Assembly: GCA_902593445.1 (NCBI GenBank)
Contig: CACJIJ010000008.1
Coordinates: 1 to 46,276 of the forward strand
DNA: 46,276 bases
Source of the DNA: an uncultured Pelagibacteraceae bacterium
Lineage (GTDB): Bacteria > Pseudomonadota > Alphaproteobacteria > Pelagibacterales > Pelagibacteraceae
Direction: 5' to 3'
The notes beneath the pieces are model-generated. The model had not been told where the DNA came from and ran no database searches. It saw only the letters and a list, made by a program, of their open reading frames with translations. A program made the translations under genes and the position numbers. Of the stretch, positions 1-8,974 are shown in pieces. Numbering within the stretch: the stretch's first letter is position 1; each line of letters opens with the position of its first letter.

Positions 1-1344
1 TCAAGAGTAAAAGAATTAATAGATAGTAATGAGATAAATCAAGCAAGAACACTTCTAGATAGATGTAATATTGAGCTAGATAGTTTTTTAAATGATTTAA
101 AAAACGAAAGATCTAGAAGTGAGTTATTAGGAGTTAGTGAAAAATCAGAAAATATAAAATTACTCCAAGAAAAGTATGCCGATGCGTATAGTAAAAATCA
201 ATCAATTAAAAATGAGTCTATAAAAAGAAATGAAAGAATTAAAACCATTGAAACAGAAATTGAAAGTTGGAAAAATTTATTAACTAACTCAGAAAAAATG
301 GTTAATGAACTAACACAAAGAAAAGAAAAATTATCAAAACAGTTAAGTGATTTAGAAAATCAACCTAGAGCACAGGCAGAAAGAAAAGGTCAAATTTCAG
401 AAAATTTAAGAATTTCAGATAAAGAAAAAATTGATAATGAAGCGATTATAGATGAAACAGATCAAAAAATTGAAATGTTAAGAACGCAGTTAAATGAAAT
501 ACAAGAGCAATCAATTCAAATTAGAGAAAGAAAAGCAAGCTCAGGAGCTACAATAGAAGGTTTACAAAAAAGAAAAAGTGATCTACTTGATAGAATTAAT
601 TCTGAGCTAAATTTGAATGAAGATAATATTTTAGAAAATTCAAATTTAAATGGAATAGAAGAACTTCCAAATCCAGTTGATCAAGAAGATGCTTTGGACA
701 AGAAAAAACAAGAAAGAGAAAAGTTAGGATCTGTAAATTTAAAAGCAGATGAAGAAACAAGTAAATATGAAGAAGAGATAAAAAAAATGGAACAGGATCG
801 TGCGGATCTTGTTACTGCTATTGTAAAACTGAAAGATAGCATCAATGAACTTAATCAAAAAGGAAGAGAAAGATTAATTGAAGCTTTTGAAAAAGTTAAT
901 AGAAAATTTAATGAAGTTTATACAAAACTTTTCAATGGTGGAAATGCCAAATTAGAATTAGTGGACTCTGATGATCCACTTGAAGCGGGTTTAGAAATGT
1001 TGGTTAGTCCTCCAGGAAAAAGACTTCAATCTATAACTTTGTTATCTGGAGGTGAACAAGCACTGACTGCGCTCTCTTTAATCTTTGCAGTATTTTTAAC
1101 AAACCCCTCGCCTATATGTGTATTAGATGAGGTTGATGCACCACTTGACGATGCTAACGTAACAAGATTTTGTAGTCTACTTGAGGAATTAATAAAAATA
1201 ACCAATACCAAATTCATAATTGTAACTCATCATGCTTTAACTATGTCAAAAATGAATAGACTATATGGGGTGACGATGCCTCAAAAAGGAATTAGTCAAC
1301 TAGTGGCTGTTGATTTACAAAAAGCAGAGAGTATGGTTGCTTAA
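1..1344 (+). CDS. smc: Chromosome segregation ATPase SMC, C-terminal part (5' end outside window)
   Basis: SMC is an ABC-type ATPase that compacts and segregates the chromosome. The frame is open from base 1, so the first internal ATG (298) is not the start; about 447 C-terminal residues are present. They comprise a long, charged coiled coil rich in Lys, Glu and Asn, then the C-terminal half of the ATPase head. The head shows the ABC signature LLSGGEQALTALSL and a Walker B/D-loop CVLDEVDAPLDDANV, which are diagnostic for the SMC family. The N-terminal Walker A and the hinge lie upstream of the window. The stop is 8 bases before atpI, so the two may be co-transcribed. RecN was considered, but the head motif and final ITNTKFIIVTHH stretch fit SMC better. 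Confidence 0.95.
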   Translation, partial: SRVKELIDSNEINQARTLLDRCNIELDSFLNDLKNERSRSELLGVSEKSENIKLLQEKYADAYSKNQSIKNESIKRNERIKTIETEIESWKNLLTNSEKMVNELTQRKEKLSKQLSDLENQPRAQAERKGQISENLRISDKEKIDNEAIIDETDQKIEMLRTQLNEIQEQSIQIRERKASSGATIEGLQKRKSDLLDRINSELNLNEDNILENSNLNGIEELPNPVDQEDALDKKKQEREKLGSVNLKADEETSKYEEEIKKMEQDRADLVTAIVKLKDSINELNQKGRERLIEAFEKVNRKFNEVYTKLFNGGNAKLELVDSDDPLEAGLEMLVSPPGKRLQSITLLSGGEQALTALSLIFAVFLTNPSPICVLDEVDAPLDDANVTRFCSLLEELIKITNTKFIIVTHHALTMSKMNRLYGVTMPQKGISQLVAVDLQKAESMVA

Positions 1345-1352
1345 ACTATATA

Positions 1353-1628
1353 ATGCCAAAAGACCCTTTCAAAACTCGCTTAGAGATTGCAAAAAGCAAG
1401 ATTTCAAAGAAAAATCTCTACAATAAGAAGAATGACCCCTCACCTATAGGAACTGCATTCAAATTGAGCACAGAACTTGTCTCTGCAGTGGCCGTGGGGA
1501 CAATTATTGGGTTTATTTTTGACAAGACCTTTGGTACTAAACCCTGGTTTATATTAATATTTTTTTTTGTGGGTGTGGTTGCTGGAATAACCAATGTGAT
1601 TAGATCTGCAAAAAAAATGCAAAAGTAA
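1353..1628 (+). CDS. atpI: ATP synthase F0 accessory subunit I (AtpI/AtpZ-like)
   Basis: This is a 91-residue membrane protein at the head of the F0 operon. It has a basic N-terminal third, then two hydrophobic segments (about residues 40-56 and 65-83) joined by a short loop, the layout of the AtpI/AtpZ family. In other bacteria AtpI helps assemble the c-ring or handles cations; it is not part of the finished motor. Identification rests on the two-helix pattern and on position directly before atpB, since the family is poorly conserved in sequence. The ATG at 1353 is 8 bases after the smc stop and no other start is needed. Confidence 0.85.
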   Translation: MPKDPFKTRLEIAKSKISKKNLYNKKNDPSPIGTAFKLSTELVSAVAVGTIIGFIFDKTFGTKPWFILIFFFVGVVAGITNVIRSAKKMQK

Positions 1629-1637
1629 ATAAGTACT

Positions 1638-2372
1638 ATGGCAGCAAATCCTATGTCCCAATTCGACGTTTATAGAATTGGACCAGAAATTAAAGTTGGA
1701 GCATTCGACATATCGTTTACAAACGCAAGTTTGTTTATGATTTTGAGCACTGTATCCATTTTGCTAATCTTTAATTTAGGATCAAAAAAAAAATCAATAC
1801 TACCAAACAAAATTCAATTATTAGCAGAACTTAGCTATACCTTTGTATCCAAAATGATTAGCGACACAGCTGGATCAAAAGCTAAACCATACTTTGCGTT
1901 TATATTTTCTTTATTCATGTTTGTTTTATTTTGTAACATGTTTGGAATGATACCTTATACTTTCACTGTAACGAGCCATATCATTGTAACATTTGTGCTT
2001 GCAGCGTTTATATTTATTGGGGTGACTGTAATTGGATTTGTTAAACATGGATTTGGGTATTTAAAATTATTTGTTCCAAGTGGAGTACCTGCGGTATTGC
2101 TCCCTTTGATTGTTGTAATAGAAATTATTTCTTATTTGAGTAGACCTATAAGTTTATCAGTTAGATTATTTGCTAATATGATGGCAGGTCATACAATGAT
2201 GAAAGTTTTCGGAGGCTTTGTAATTAGCCTTGGAATAGTTGGTGGGTGGCTTCCACTAAGTTTTTCGGTTGCGTTAACAGGTTTGGAGATCTTGGTTGCT
2301 TTTCTTCAAGCTTACGTTTTTGCAATCTTAACCTGCATCTATTTAAATGATGCATTAAATTTACACCATTAA
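1638..2372 (+). CDS. atpB: ATP synthase F0 subunit a
   Basis: Subunit a forms the two proton half-channels of the F0 motor in the inner membrane. The protein has 244 residues, normal for alphaproteobacteria, with five to six hydrophobic segments. The essential arginine of the stator is visible as R176 in ISLSVRLFANMMAGH, and the C-terminal helix carries the conserved LEILVAFLQAYVFAIL stretch. The gene starts 9 bases after atpI and is followed by atpE after 17 bases. Confidence 0.97.
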   Translation: MAANPMSQFDVYRIGPEIKVGAFDISFTNASLFMILSTVSILLIFNLGSKKKSILPNKIQLLAELSYTFVSKMISDTAGSKAKPYFAFIFSLFMFVLFCNMFGMIPYTFTVTSHIIVTFVLAAFIFIGVTVIGFVKHGFGYLKLFVPSGVPAVLLPLIVVIEIISYLSRPISLSVRLFANMMAGHTMMKVFGGFVISLGIVGGWLPLSFSVALTGLEILVAFLQAYVFAILTCIYLNDALNLHH

Positions 2373-2378
2373 TAACAT

Positions 2379-2384
2379 AGGAGG
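2379..2384 (+). promoter_or_regulatory. Strong Shine-Dalgarno site of atpE
   Basis: AGGAGG lies five bases before the atpE ATG at 2390. A full-consensus site is rare in this window, where most starts have no recognisable ribosome binding site. It fits the need for many copies of subunit c per ATP synthase complex. Confidence 0.8.
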
Positions 2385-2389
2385 ATATA

Positions 2390-2617
2390 ATGGAATTAGA
2401 AGCAGCAAAAATGATCGGAGCAGGTTTAGCGGCAATTGCTTTAGCTGGAGCCGGTGTTGGTATCGGAATAATTTTTGGAAATTATTTGTCTGGTGCAATG
2501 AGAAATCCATCTGCAGCGCAAAAGCAATTTCCTAACTTACTTTTAGGTTTCGCACTTGCAGAAGCCACTGGATTATTCGGATTGGTAGTTGCGTTAATCA
2601 TTCTTTTTGCGTTTTAA
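2390..2617 (+). CDS. atpE: ATP synthase F0 subunit c (proteolipid ring subunit)
   Basis: The 75-residue proteolipid forms the rotating c-ring. Two hydrophobic helices flank a polar loop containing MRNPSA (residues 37-42). Helix 1 carries a glycine-rich packing stretch (residues 20-30), and helix 2 carries the ion-binding carboxylate E58 in ALAEATGLFGL. I see no clear sodium-type ligand pattern, so proton coupling is the likely mode. The gene has a consensus Shine-Dalgarno site, unlike its neighbours. Confidence 0.97.
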   Translation: MELEAAKMIGAGLAAIALAGAGVGIGIIFGNYLSGAMRNPSAAQKQFPNLLLGFALAEATGLFGLVVALIILFAF

Positions 2618-2621
2618 ATTG

Positions 2622-3212
2622 ATGGTTAAAAAAATATATTTTCAGTCAATATTTTTTAGCTTTTTTTTTATTAAAGAAGCTTTTGCAGCTGAAAGCGGAG
2701 GTATGCCTCAATTAAATCCAGAATTTTGGGTTTCTCAAATTTTTTGGTTAATACTTACTTTTGGTATTATGTATTTAGTTTTATCTAAACTAATACTCCC
2801 AAAAATTAGTATCAACTTAGAGTCGAGAAAATCTCAAATATTAGAAAATATTGAGGCTGCTGAGAAACAAAGAGAAGATAGCGATGCAAAGCTAAAAGAA
2901 TACGACGAAATTATATCTAAAAGCAAACTTGAGGCTAACAGCATTTTCAATCAAGCAAAAGAAAAAGCACTAAAAGACATTGGTGCAAAAAAAGAGGTTC
3001 TTGATAAGCAAATTGATAGTGAAATTGCTGAGGCTGAAAAAGAAATAGATATATTGAGAAAGAATGCACCAGATAAAATAAATAAAATAGCTATTGAGAC
3101 TTCATCTGAATTATTACAAAAACTTATTGGTACTGAAGTAAATAATAGCAGCATATCTGCAATTGTTGACGATCTATCTAAAAGAAATGGAGATAAATAC
3201 TATGGCAATTGA
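2622..3212 (+). CDS. atpF': ATP synthase F0 subunit b' (peripheral stalk)
   Basis: This is a b-type stalk protein of 196 residues counted from the ATG at 2622. An in-frame TTG at 2607 lies inside atpE and is a less likely start. The N-terminal 25 residues are hydrophobic and end in a signal-peptide-like EAFAAES. A membrane helix follows at about residues 42-62, then a long charged helix rich in Lys, Glu and Asp. Alphaproteobacteria and phototrophs carry two different b subunits; this one is b' because it comes directly after atpE and has the PQLNPEFWVSQIFWLIL segment. Its stop overlaps the next b gene by 11 bases. Confidence 0.92.
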   Translation: MVKKIYFQSIFFSFFFIKEAFAAESGGMPQLNPEFWVSQIFWLILTFGIMYLVLSKLILPKISINLESRKSQILENIEAAEKQREDSDAKLKEYDEIISKSKLEANSIFNQAKEKALKDIGAKKEVLDKQIDSEIAEAEKEIDILRKNAPDKINKIAIETSSELLQKLIGTEVNNSSISAIVDDLSKRNGDKYYGN

Positions 3213-3699
3213 TGCAACTTTTTGGGTAGCCGTATCATTTATTATTTTTTTTGGAGCACTGATTTATCTTAAAATTCCTCAAAAAGTTTCAGAGATGTTA
3301 GATAAAATGATATCTGATATTAAAAATGAAATTGATGAAAGTGAAAAATTAAGAACAGAGGCAAAAACACTATTAGATAACTCACAAAAAAAATTAGATA
3401 CAGCTCAGTCTGTAAGTAACCAAATTCATGAGAACGCTAAAAAAGATGCAGATAGATTGATAATCGAAATGAATGATAAGTTTCATAAATCATCTGAAAT
3501 TAAAAAAAATTTAGCTGAAAATAAAATAAATCAGATGAAAGAGGCAGCTTTAAAAGAAATTAAGGATGCGTCAATAAAGATTGCGGTAGACTCAGTTAAA
3601 AAAATCATAACTACATCTGTAGACAAGTCAAAATTAGACGCTGTGTTTCAAAAAAATTTAGATGAAACTAAAGAAGAGTTAAAAAAAATTAACTCATAA
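3202..3699 (+). CDS. atpF: ATP synthase F0 subunit b (peripheral stalk)
   Basis: This is the second stalk subunit, 165 residues from the ATG at 3202; a TTG at 3163 in the same frame lies within the upstream gene and is rejected. A single membrane helix (about residues 5-24, ending in ALIYLKIPQKV) is followed by a long charged amphipathic helix typical of b subunits that dimerise with b'. The N-terminus MAIDATFWVAVSFIIFF is typical of alphaproteobacterial AtpF. The F1 genes (atpHAGDC) do not follow, so F0 and F1 are encoded at separate loci, as is common in this class. Confidence 0.93.
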   Translation: MAIDATFWVAVSFIIFFGALIYLKIPQKVSEMLDKMISDIKNEIDESEKLRTEAKTLLDNSQKKLDTAQSVSNQIHENAKKDADRLIIEMNDKFHKSSEIKKNLAENKINQMKEAALKEIKDASIKIAVDSVKKIITTSVDKSKLDAVFQKNLDETKEELKKINS

Positions 3700-3738
3700 T
3701 ACACTTACAATTTTTTAAAAAAGCTATAAATTATTAAA

Positions 3739-5199
3739 ATGAACTCTATAGTCATTGGATCAGGATTTGGTGGAATCGCAGCAGCACTAAGACTTAAAGC
3801 AAAAGGTCATAAAGTAAAATTAATAGAAAAACATTCTGACCTAGGTGGTAGAGCTCGAGTTTTTAAAAGAAATGGATTTATATATGATGCTGGACCAACA
3901 GTAATTACTGCACCCTACTTAATAAATGAATTGTTTGAGTTGTTTAATAAAGATCCCAAAAATTATATAGAATTAACTCCACTCAAAATTTGGTACCAAT
4001 TTATTTTTGAGGATAAAACCAAGTTTAACTACTCAGGTGACGAAATAGAAATGAAAAGCCAAATTGAAAAGCTTAACAAAGAAGATGTAAATGGATATGA
4101 AAAATTAGTTAATTTCACAAAAAAGATATTTGATAAAGGTTTTTTAGAACTTGCAGATGTGCCCTTCAACAAACCTTTTGTAATGATGCAACAATTACCT
4201 GCTCTTTTAAAACTTAAAAGCTATAAATCAGTTTACTCACTTGTTTCATCTTATATAAAAAATAAAAAATTAAGGAGAATGCTTAGCATGCATCCTTTAC
4301 TTGTTGGTGGTAATCCTTTTACCACTACTTCTATTTACGGCTTAATTCTTTATTTAGAAAAAAAATGGGGAATACATTACTCAGTTGGAGGAACAGGAAA
4401 TATAATTAAAGGCTTTGAAAAGTTAATGAATGAGGTTGGTGTTGAAATCATAAAAAACAGTGAGGTAACAGAGATTATAACAAAAAATAATAAAATAAGT
4501 GGTGTAAAATTAAATAATGAAAATGAAATTGATGCAGATAATATTGTCTGTAATGCAGATCCACCGGCGTTTTATGAGAAAATGTTGAGCAAAAGTAACG
4601 AGAGTTCTATGTTGTTTAATTGGAAAAAAAATCGAATGGAATATTCTATGGGTTTATTTGTTTACTATTTTGGAACTAAAAAAATTTATGAAAATGTTGA
4701 ACATCATACTATAAAGTTTGGAAACAAGTATAAGGAGCATCTTGATGATATATTTGATAAGAAAAAGTTAAATAATGATATCAGCTATTATCTTCACAGA
4801 CCCACAGCGACTGACAAAACTATGGCTCCAGAAGGAAATGATTGTTTTTATGTTTTAGTGCCTGTTCCTAACAATCAGTCAAAAATTAATTGGGGGGTTG
4901 AGGGTGAAAAAATGAAAAATCTTGTGATTGAAAAAATGGAAAAAGATTTAATGCCAGATCTTAAGAATAATATAGTTGAAGATTTTTATCTCACACCTGA
5001 TTATTTTGAAAAAGAATTAAATACAAAATTTGGATCTGGGTTTTCAATTCAACCTAAATTTACACAATCCGCATACTTTAGATTTCATAATAAATCAGAG
5101 ATATATGATGGTTTATACTTTGTTGGTGCGGGTACACATCCAGGTGCTGGGGTTCCAGGTGTTCTATCTTCAGCAAAAGTTTTAGATAAATTTTTTTAA
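3739..5199 (+). CDS. crtI: Phytoene desaturase
   Basis: CrtI oxidises phytoene to lycopene in four FAD-dependent steps at the membrane. The 486-residue protein opens with the dinucleotide-binding fold GSGFGG (residues 7-12) followed by LIEKHSDLGGRARVF. It ends with the CrtI-type FAD signature GAGTHPGAGVPGVLSSAKV (about residues 463-481). Length and motifs match the bacterial CrtI family rather than the plant-type desaturase. It begins 39 bases after atpF, and its stop overlaps the crtB start in TAATG, so crtI and crtB are translationally coupled. Confidence 0.95.
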   Translation: MNSIVIGSGFGGIAAALRLKAKGHKVKLIEKHSDLGGRARVFKRNGFIYDAGPTVITAPYLINELFELFNKDPKNYIELTPLKIWYQFIFEDKTKFNYSGDEIEMKSQIEKLNKEDVNGYEKLVNFTKKIFDKGFLELADVPFNKPFVMMQQLPALLKLKSYKSVYSLVSSYIKNKKLRRMLSMHPLLVGGNPFTTTSIYGLILYLEKKWGIHYSVGGTGNIIKGFEKLMNEVGVEIIKNSEVTEIITKNNKISGVKLNNENEIDADNIVCNADPPAFYEKMLSKSNESSMLFNWKKNRMEYSMGLFVYYFGTKKIYENVEHHTIKFGNKYKEHLDDIFDKKKLNNDISYYLHRPTATDKTMAPEGNDCFYVLVPVPNNQSKINWGVEGEKMKNLVIEKMEKDLMPDLKNNIVEDFYLTPDYFEKELNTKFGSGFSIQPKFTQSAYFRFHNKSEIYDGLYFVGAGTHPGAGVPGVLSSAKVLDKFF

Positions 5200-6050
5200 T
5201 GTTAACTAAAAATTATTTAGCTATTTATGCAAAATCTTTCAATTGGGCAGGTTTTTTTTTACCAAAAAAAACCTATGAAAAATGCTCTGCGCTTTATGAT
5301 TTTTGCAGAGTAGCAGATAATATTGCTGATGAAGAAAACGAGATTGAAGTAAAAAAAGATAATTTTATAAAATTTAGAAATAGTTTTGTAAACAAAAATT
5401 ATGATAATCCAGTCATAAAAAATATGTGGAGTCTTATTAATGAATTTAATATTTCCACTAAAATTGTAGACGATTTGTTTGAGGGTATTAATTCTGATAT
5501 AAAAGAAAGTGTTAAACTCAATTCAAAAAAAGAATTACTAATATATTCCTACAGAGTGGCTGGAACAGTTGGATTGATGATGGCTAAAATATTGAATGTT
5601 CATAAAGAACAATCTTTAAAATCAGCTATTGATCTTGGTATCGCTATGCAATTAACGAATATTTCTAGAGATGTTACGGAAGATAAAAAAAATAATAGAT
5701 TTTATATCAATGAAAGTTTTGAGGAAATAGAGACTACAATCAAGCTTTCAGAAAAGTTTTATGAAAACTCATTTTACTCAATAAAAGAAATACCATTAAG
5801 TTTCAGATTTTCTATTTTAGTTGCAAGAAGGGTTTATAGAAAAATAGGGTATAAGATTTTGGATAAACAAAATATAGAAAATTATAAAAAGTCTGGAAAA
5901 ATTTATGTTTCAAATATTGAAAAAATCATTGAAACTTTTTTATCTATTTACGACTTAATTAAGTTATCACTTATAAGTAAAAACGATGATAATATTAATC
6001 ATGATCATAATTTAATTAATGAAGAAATAAATTTAAATGAAAGAATTTGA
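5199..6050 (+). CDS. crtB: Phytoene synthase
   Basis: CrtB condenses two geranylgeranyl diphosphates into phytoene. In this 283-residue protein both aspartate-rich Mg-diphosphate sites are present: D40-NIA-D44 in RVADNIADEEN, and D158-VTE-D162 in ISRDVTEDKKNNRFY. The central YSYRVAGTVGLMMAKI helix (about 116-131) is typical of trans-isoprenyl diphosphate synthases of the squalene/phytoene type. Squalene synthase is less likely because crtI and crtY flank it. It overlaps crtI by one base and crtY by 14 bases. Confidence 0.94.
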   Translation: MLTKNYLAIYAKSFNWAGFFLPKKTYEKCSALYDFCRVADNIADEENEIEVKKDNFIKFRNSFVNKNYDNPVIKNMWSLINEFNISTKIVDDLFEGINSDIKESVKLNSKKELLIYSYRVAGTVGLMMAKILNVHKEQSLKSAIDLGIAMQLTNISRDVTEDKKNNRFYINESFEEIETTIKLSEKFYENSFYSIKEIPLSFRFSILVARRVYRKIGYKILDKQNIENYKKSGKIYVSNIEKIIETFLSIYDLIKLSLISKNDDNINHDHNLINEEINLNERI

Positions 6051-7101
6051 TTATATAATTATAGGCGGAGGTTGCGCAGGTCTTTCATTAGCATATGAAC
6101 TGGAAGTTAATGAAAAATTAAAAGATAAAACCTTAGCAGTAATTGAGCCAAGAGAAGAGTATAAAAGAGATAAAACTTGGTCATTTTGGAAAGTTTTTTC
6201 ACATAACTTTGATGACTGTGTCAAAAAGAGTTGGAATAATTTTACAATAAATACACCCAATAATACGAAATATGTAGATTGTGAAATTACACCATATCAA
6301 ACAATTGATAGTGGTATGTTTTACGAAAAAATAATTTCAAAACTTAAATTAAATAAAAATATTATGTTTTTTAAAAGTATTGATCAAATAGATAAATCAA
6401 ATTCAGTTGTATTTAATAGTGTACCTAGTTTTGAGAACAAACAGAGTGAGTTATGGCAACACTTTTGTGGAGTTGAAATACAAACAGATAAAGACTTTTT
6501 TGATGACGAAATATTCAATTTGATGGACTTTGCTTGTGATCAAAGAAACAAAGTTCACTTTTTTTATACTCTACCATTTACTAAAAGAAATGCATTAGTT
6601 GAAACTACATGGATATCTGAACTAAATGACGAAAAACTCAAAGATTATGATGAACAAATTGATGATTATTTGAGTAAACATCTTAATATCAGAAACTGTA
6701 AAATTAATTTTAAAGAAACTGGAGCAATCCCACTTTTTAGACAAAAAAATATAAATAAATTAAACGAAATTTACATAGGCTCAGCTGGAGGCATGACTAG
6801 ATTAAGTACGGGTTATACTTTTCTAAACATTCAAGAACAGAGCAGGTATATAAGAGAAAACATAGAAAATATAAAAAATGTAAATCTATTTAAAATTAAT
6901 TCAAAATATGATTTTTTAGACAAAATCTTGTTAAGAGTTCTTAAAAATAATTCCAATGAAATGGGAAATATATTTTTCAAAGTTTTTAACTCAAAACCCA
7001 AAACAGCTATCAATTTTTTATCAAATAAAAGCAGTTTCTTTGAGGACTTAGAAGTAGTTCTAAAAATGCCAAAGTGGAAATTTTTAAAAGAATTAATTTA
7101 A
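6037..7101 (+). CDS. crtY: Lycopene beta-cyclase
   Basis: CrtY closes the two beta-ionone rings of lycopene to give beta-carotene. The 354-residue protein has an N-terminal nucleotide-binding motif GGGCAG (residues 10-15), the family signature DKTWSFW (45-51), ETTWISE in the middle and GSAGGMTRLSTGYTF near residue 247. It is slightly shorter than many CrtY proteins but carries all these landmarks. The start lies inside crtB, and blh begins one base after the stop. Confidence 0.93.
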   Translation: MKEFDYIIIGGGCAGLSLAYELEVNEKLKDKTLAVIEPREEYKRDKTWSFWKVFSHNFDDCVKKSWNNFTINTPNNTKYVDCEITPYQTIDSGMFYEKIISKLKLNKNIMFFKSIDQIDKSNSVVFNSVPSFENKQSELWQHFCGVEIQTDKDFFDDEIFNLMDFACDQRNKVHFFYTLPFTKRNALVETTWISELNDEKLKDYDEQIDDYLSKHLNIRNCKINFKETGAIPLFRQKNINKLNEIYIGSAGGMTRLSTGYTFLNIQEQSRYIRENIENIKNVNLFKINSKYDFLDKILLRVLKNNSNEMGNIFFKVFNSKPKTAINFLSNKSSFFEDLEVVLKMPKWKFLKELI

Positions 7102-7102
7102 A

Positions 7103-8038
7103 ATGAGTAATAAAATAAAAAAAATAAATCTAAATCATTCATTTATTTTTTTCTTTGTTGTTAACATTTTTTGTATTTTGATGTTTAAGTTTAACAATTT
7201 AAATATTTCATCAATTTTGTGTTTAATTTTAATTTTAATTATAGGTGTTTCCCATGGTTCATTAGATCATATTAAGGGTAAAAAAGTGCTTGCGTTATTC
7301 AATATAAAATCAACTTATATATTCTATCTCACATATATTTTAATTTCAGCAGCAGTAATAGGAACTTGGATGATATTACCGTCAATAACTTTAATTGTTT
7401 TTTTGATTATCGCCTCCTATCACTTTGGTAAAGAGGATACACAGTTTTTAATAATTGACAGATCTCATTTCACTCAAATGCTTTATTTTTTTAAAGGATT
7501 TTTAATTATACTTGCGCCTTTATATTTTCACTTTCAGGAAACTATAGCGATTTTTAAATTATTACTAGTTGATAATGAAGTTTTTTATTCAAGTTTAAAT
7601 TTCATTGAAACAAATAAGATAATTCAAATAGGAATTATATGCAGCACACTTTCTAGTATTTTTCTTTTTTTAAAGAATTTTGAAATAAAAAAATTTGTTA
7701 TTTTTTTAGATTATTTTTCAATTTTAATATTAAATTACTTTTTATCACCGCTACTAGCTTTTACTGTTTATTTCTGTTTTTTACATTCGGTTAGACATTC
7801 GATTTCACTAACTATTGAGCTTGATCCAAATAGCGTGATTAATGGATTTAAAGTCTTTGTTAAAAAAGCTCTACCTTTAACAATTTTGACAGCAGTTTCT
7901 TCTTTTATTGCACTATATCTGCTGAGCAATTCATACAATTTAGATAGTGCAATTTTAAAAATAATATTTATAGGTTTGGCGTCTTTAACCTTTCCACATA
8001 TATTGCTGGAATATTTTTTAGAAAAAAATGAAAAATAA
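7103..8038 (+). CDS. blh: Beta-carotene 15,15'-dioxygenase, Brp/Blh family (retinal-forming)
   Basis: Blh is an integral membrane iron enzyme that cleaves beta-carotene into two retinals, the chromophore of proteorhodopsin. The 311-residue protein is highly hydrophobic. It carries the conserved His/Asp/Glu motifs GVSHGSLDH (H51, D55, H56), ASYHFGKED (H107, E111, D112) and FLHSVRHS (near residues 230-234). Position directly after crtY fits the pathway order. Its last 11 bases overlap ispH. Archaeal Brp proteins share the fold, but the gene neighbourhood favours the bacterial Blh role. Confidence 0.93.
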   Translation: MSNKIKKINLNHSFIFFFVVNIFCILMFKFNNLNISSILCLILILIIGVSHGSLDHIKGKKVLALFNIKSTYIFYLTYILISAAVIGTWMILPSITLIVFLIIASYHFGKEDTQFLIIDRSHFTQMLYFFKGFLIILAPLYFHFQETIAIFKLLLVDNEVFYSSLNFIETNKIIQIGIICSTLSSIFLFLKNFEIKKFVIFLDYFSILILNYFLSPLLAFTVYFCFLHSVRHSISLTIELDPNSVINGFKVFVKKALPLTILTAVSSFIALYLLSNSYNLDSAILKIIFIGLASLTFPHILLEYFLEKNEK

Positions 8039-8972
8039 AGAATTAAAAATATTATTATCTGCACCTCGTGGATTCTGTGCTGGGGTAGAAAGAGCAATTG
8101 AAATAGTAGAGAAATCTATAAAAAAATTTGGCGCTCCTGTGTATGTACGTCATGAAATTGTACATAATAAGCATGTTGTAGATGATTTAAAAAATAAAGG
8201 AGCAATATTTGTAGAAGAGCTAGAAGAAATAAAAGATAAATCAAGACCAGTAATTTTTTCTGCCCACGGTGTTCCAAAGCAAATACCTGAAAATGCAAAA
8301 AATTATAAAATGACTTATGTCGACGCTACATGTCCACTTGTATCTAAAGTTCATAGGGAGGCTGAAAATCTAAATAAAGCTGGTTATCATATTCTTTTGA
8401 TTGGTCACAATAACCACCCTGAAGTAATAGGAACTATGGGTCAATTAAGTGAAGGCTCTATCGATCTAATACAAAATGAAGAAGACGCTACCAAATATCA
8501 AAATAAATTAGAAAAAAAAATTTCATACATTACTCAAACTACTTTGTCTGTTGATGATACTAAGGAAATAATCGAAATTTTGAAAAATAAATTTCCAAAT
8601 ATAAAAGAGCCAATGAAAGATGATATTTGTTATGCAACTACAAATCGCCAGATGGCAGTAAAAAATATTGCAAAGAATTGTGATATGTTTTTTGTTATTG
8701 GAAGTAGAAACTCGTCCAATTCTGTTAGGCTAGTTGAAGTAGCAAAAAAATCAGGCTGTAAAAATTCGCAACTTATTCACTCAGAAAGCTCAATACCATA
8801 TGATCAAATAGAAAATTGCAATACCATAGGTATATCATCAGGAGCATCTGCACCAGAAATATTAGTTGAAAATTTTATTAATGATTTAAAAAATAAATTT
8901 TCTATAAGTATTGATGAAGTTGAAATAATTAAAGAAGACGTAGTATTTAAAGTTCCTAAAAAATTAAATTAA
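8028..8972 (+). CDS. ispH: 4-hydroxy-3-methylbut-2-enyl diphosphate reductase
   Basis: IspH (LytB) is the last enzyme of the MEP pathway and makes IPP and DMAPP with an Fe-S cluster. The 314-residue protein keeps the three cluster cysteines: C17 in APRGFCAGVERA, C102 in DATCPLVSKVH and C201 in CYATTNRQ. The substrate-binding HNNHPEVIG stretch is also present. The start overlaps blh, which links precursor supply to the carotenoid genes. It is an essential housekeeping gene, so the carotenoid genes may have been added in front of it. Confidence 0.96.
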   Translation: MKNKELKILLSAPRGFCAGVERAIEIVEKSIKKFGAPVYVRHEIVHNKHVVDDLKNKGAIFVEELEEIKDKSRPVIFSAHGVPKQIPENAKNYKMTYVDATCPLVSKVHREAENLNKAGYHILLIGHNNHPEVIGTMGQLSEGSIDLIQNEEDATKYQNKLEKKISYITQTTLSVDDTKEIIEILKNKFPNIKEPMKDDICYATTNRQMAVKNIAKNCDMFFVIGSRNSSNSVRLVEVAKKSGCKNSQLIHSESSIPYDQIENCNTIGISSGASAPEILVENFINDLKNKFSISIDEVEIIKEDVVFKVPKKLN

Positions 8973-8974
8973 AA

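Noticed and set aside
3163..3201. TTG start for atpF giving 13 extra N-terminal residues
   Set aside because: The ATG at 3202 gives the family N-terminus; the extension would sit in the coding end of atpF'.
3700..3738. Rho-independent terminator between atpF and crtI
   Set aside because: TTTTTTAAAAAAG is self-complementary but lacks any GC-rich stem; it looks like ordinary AT-rich spacer.
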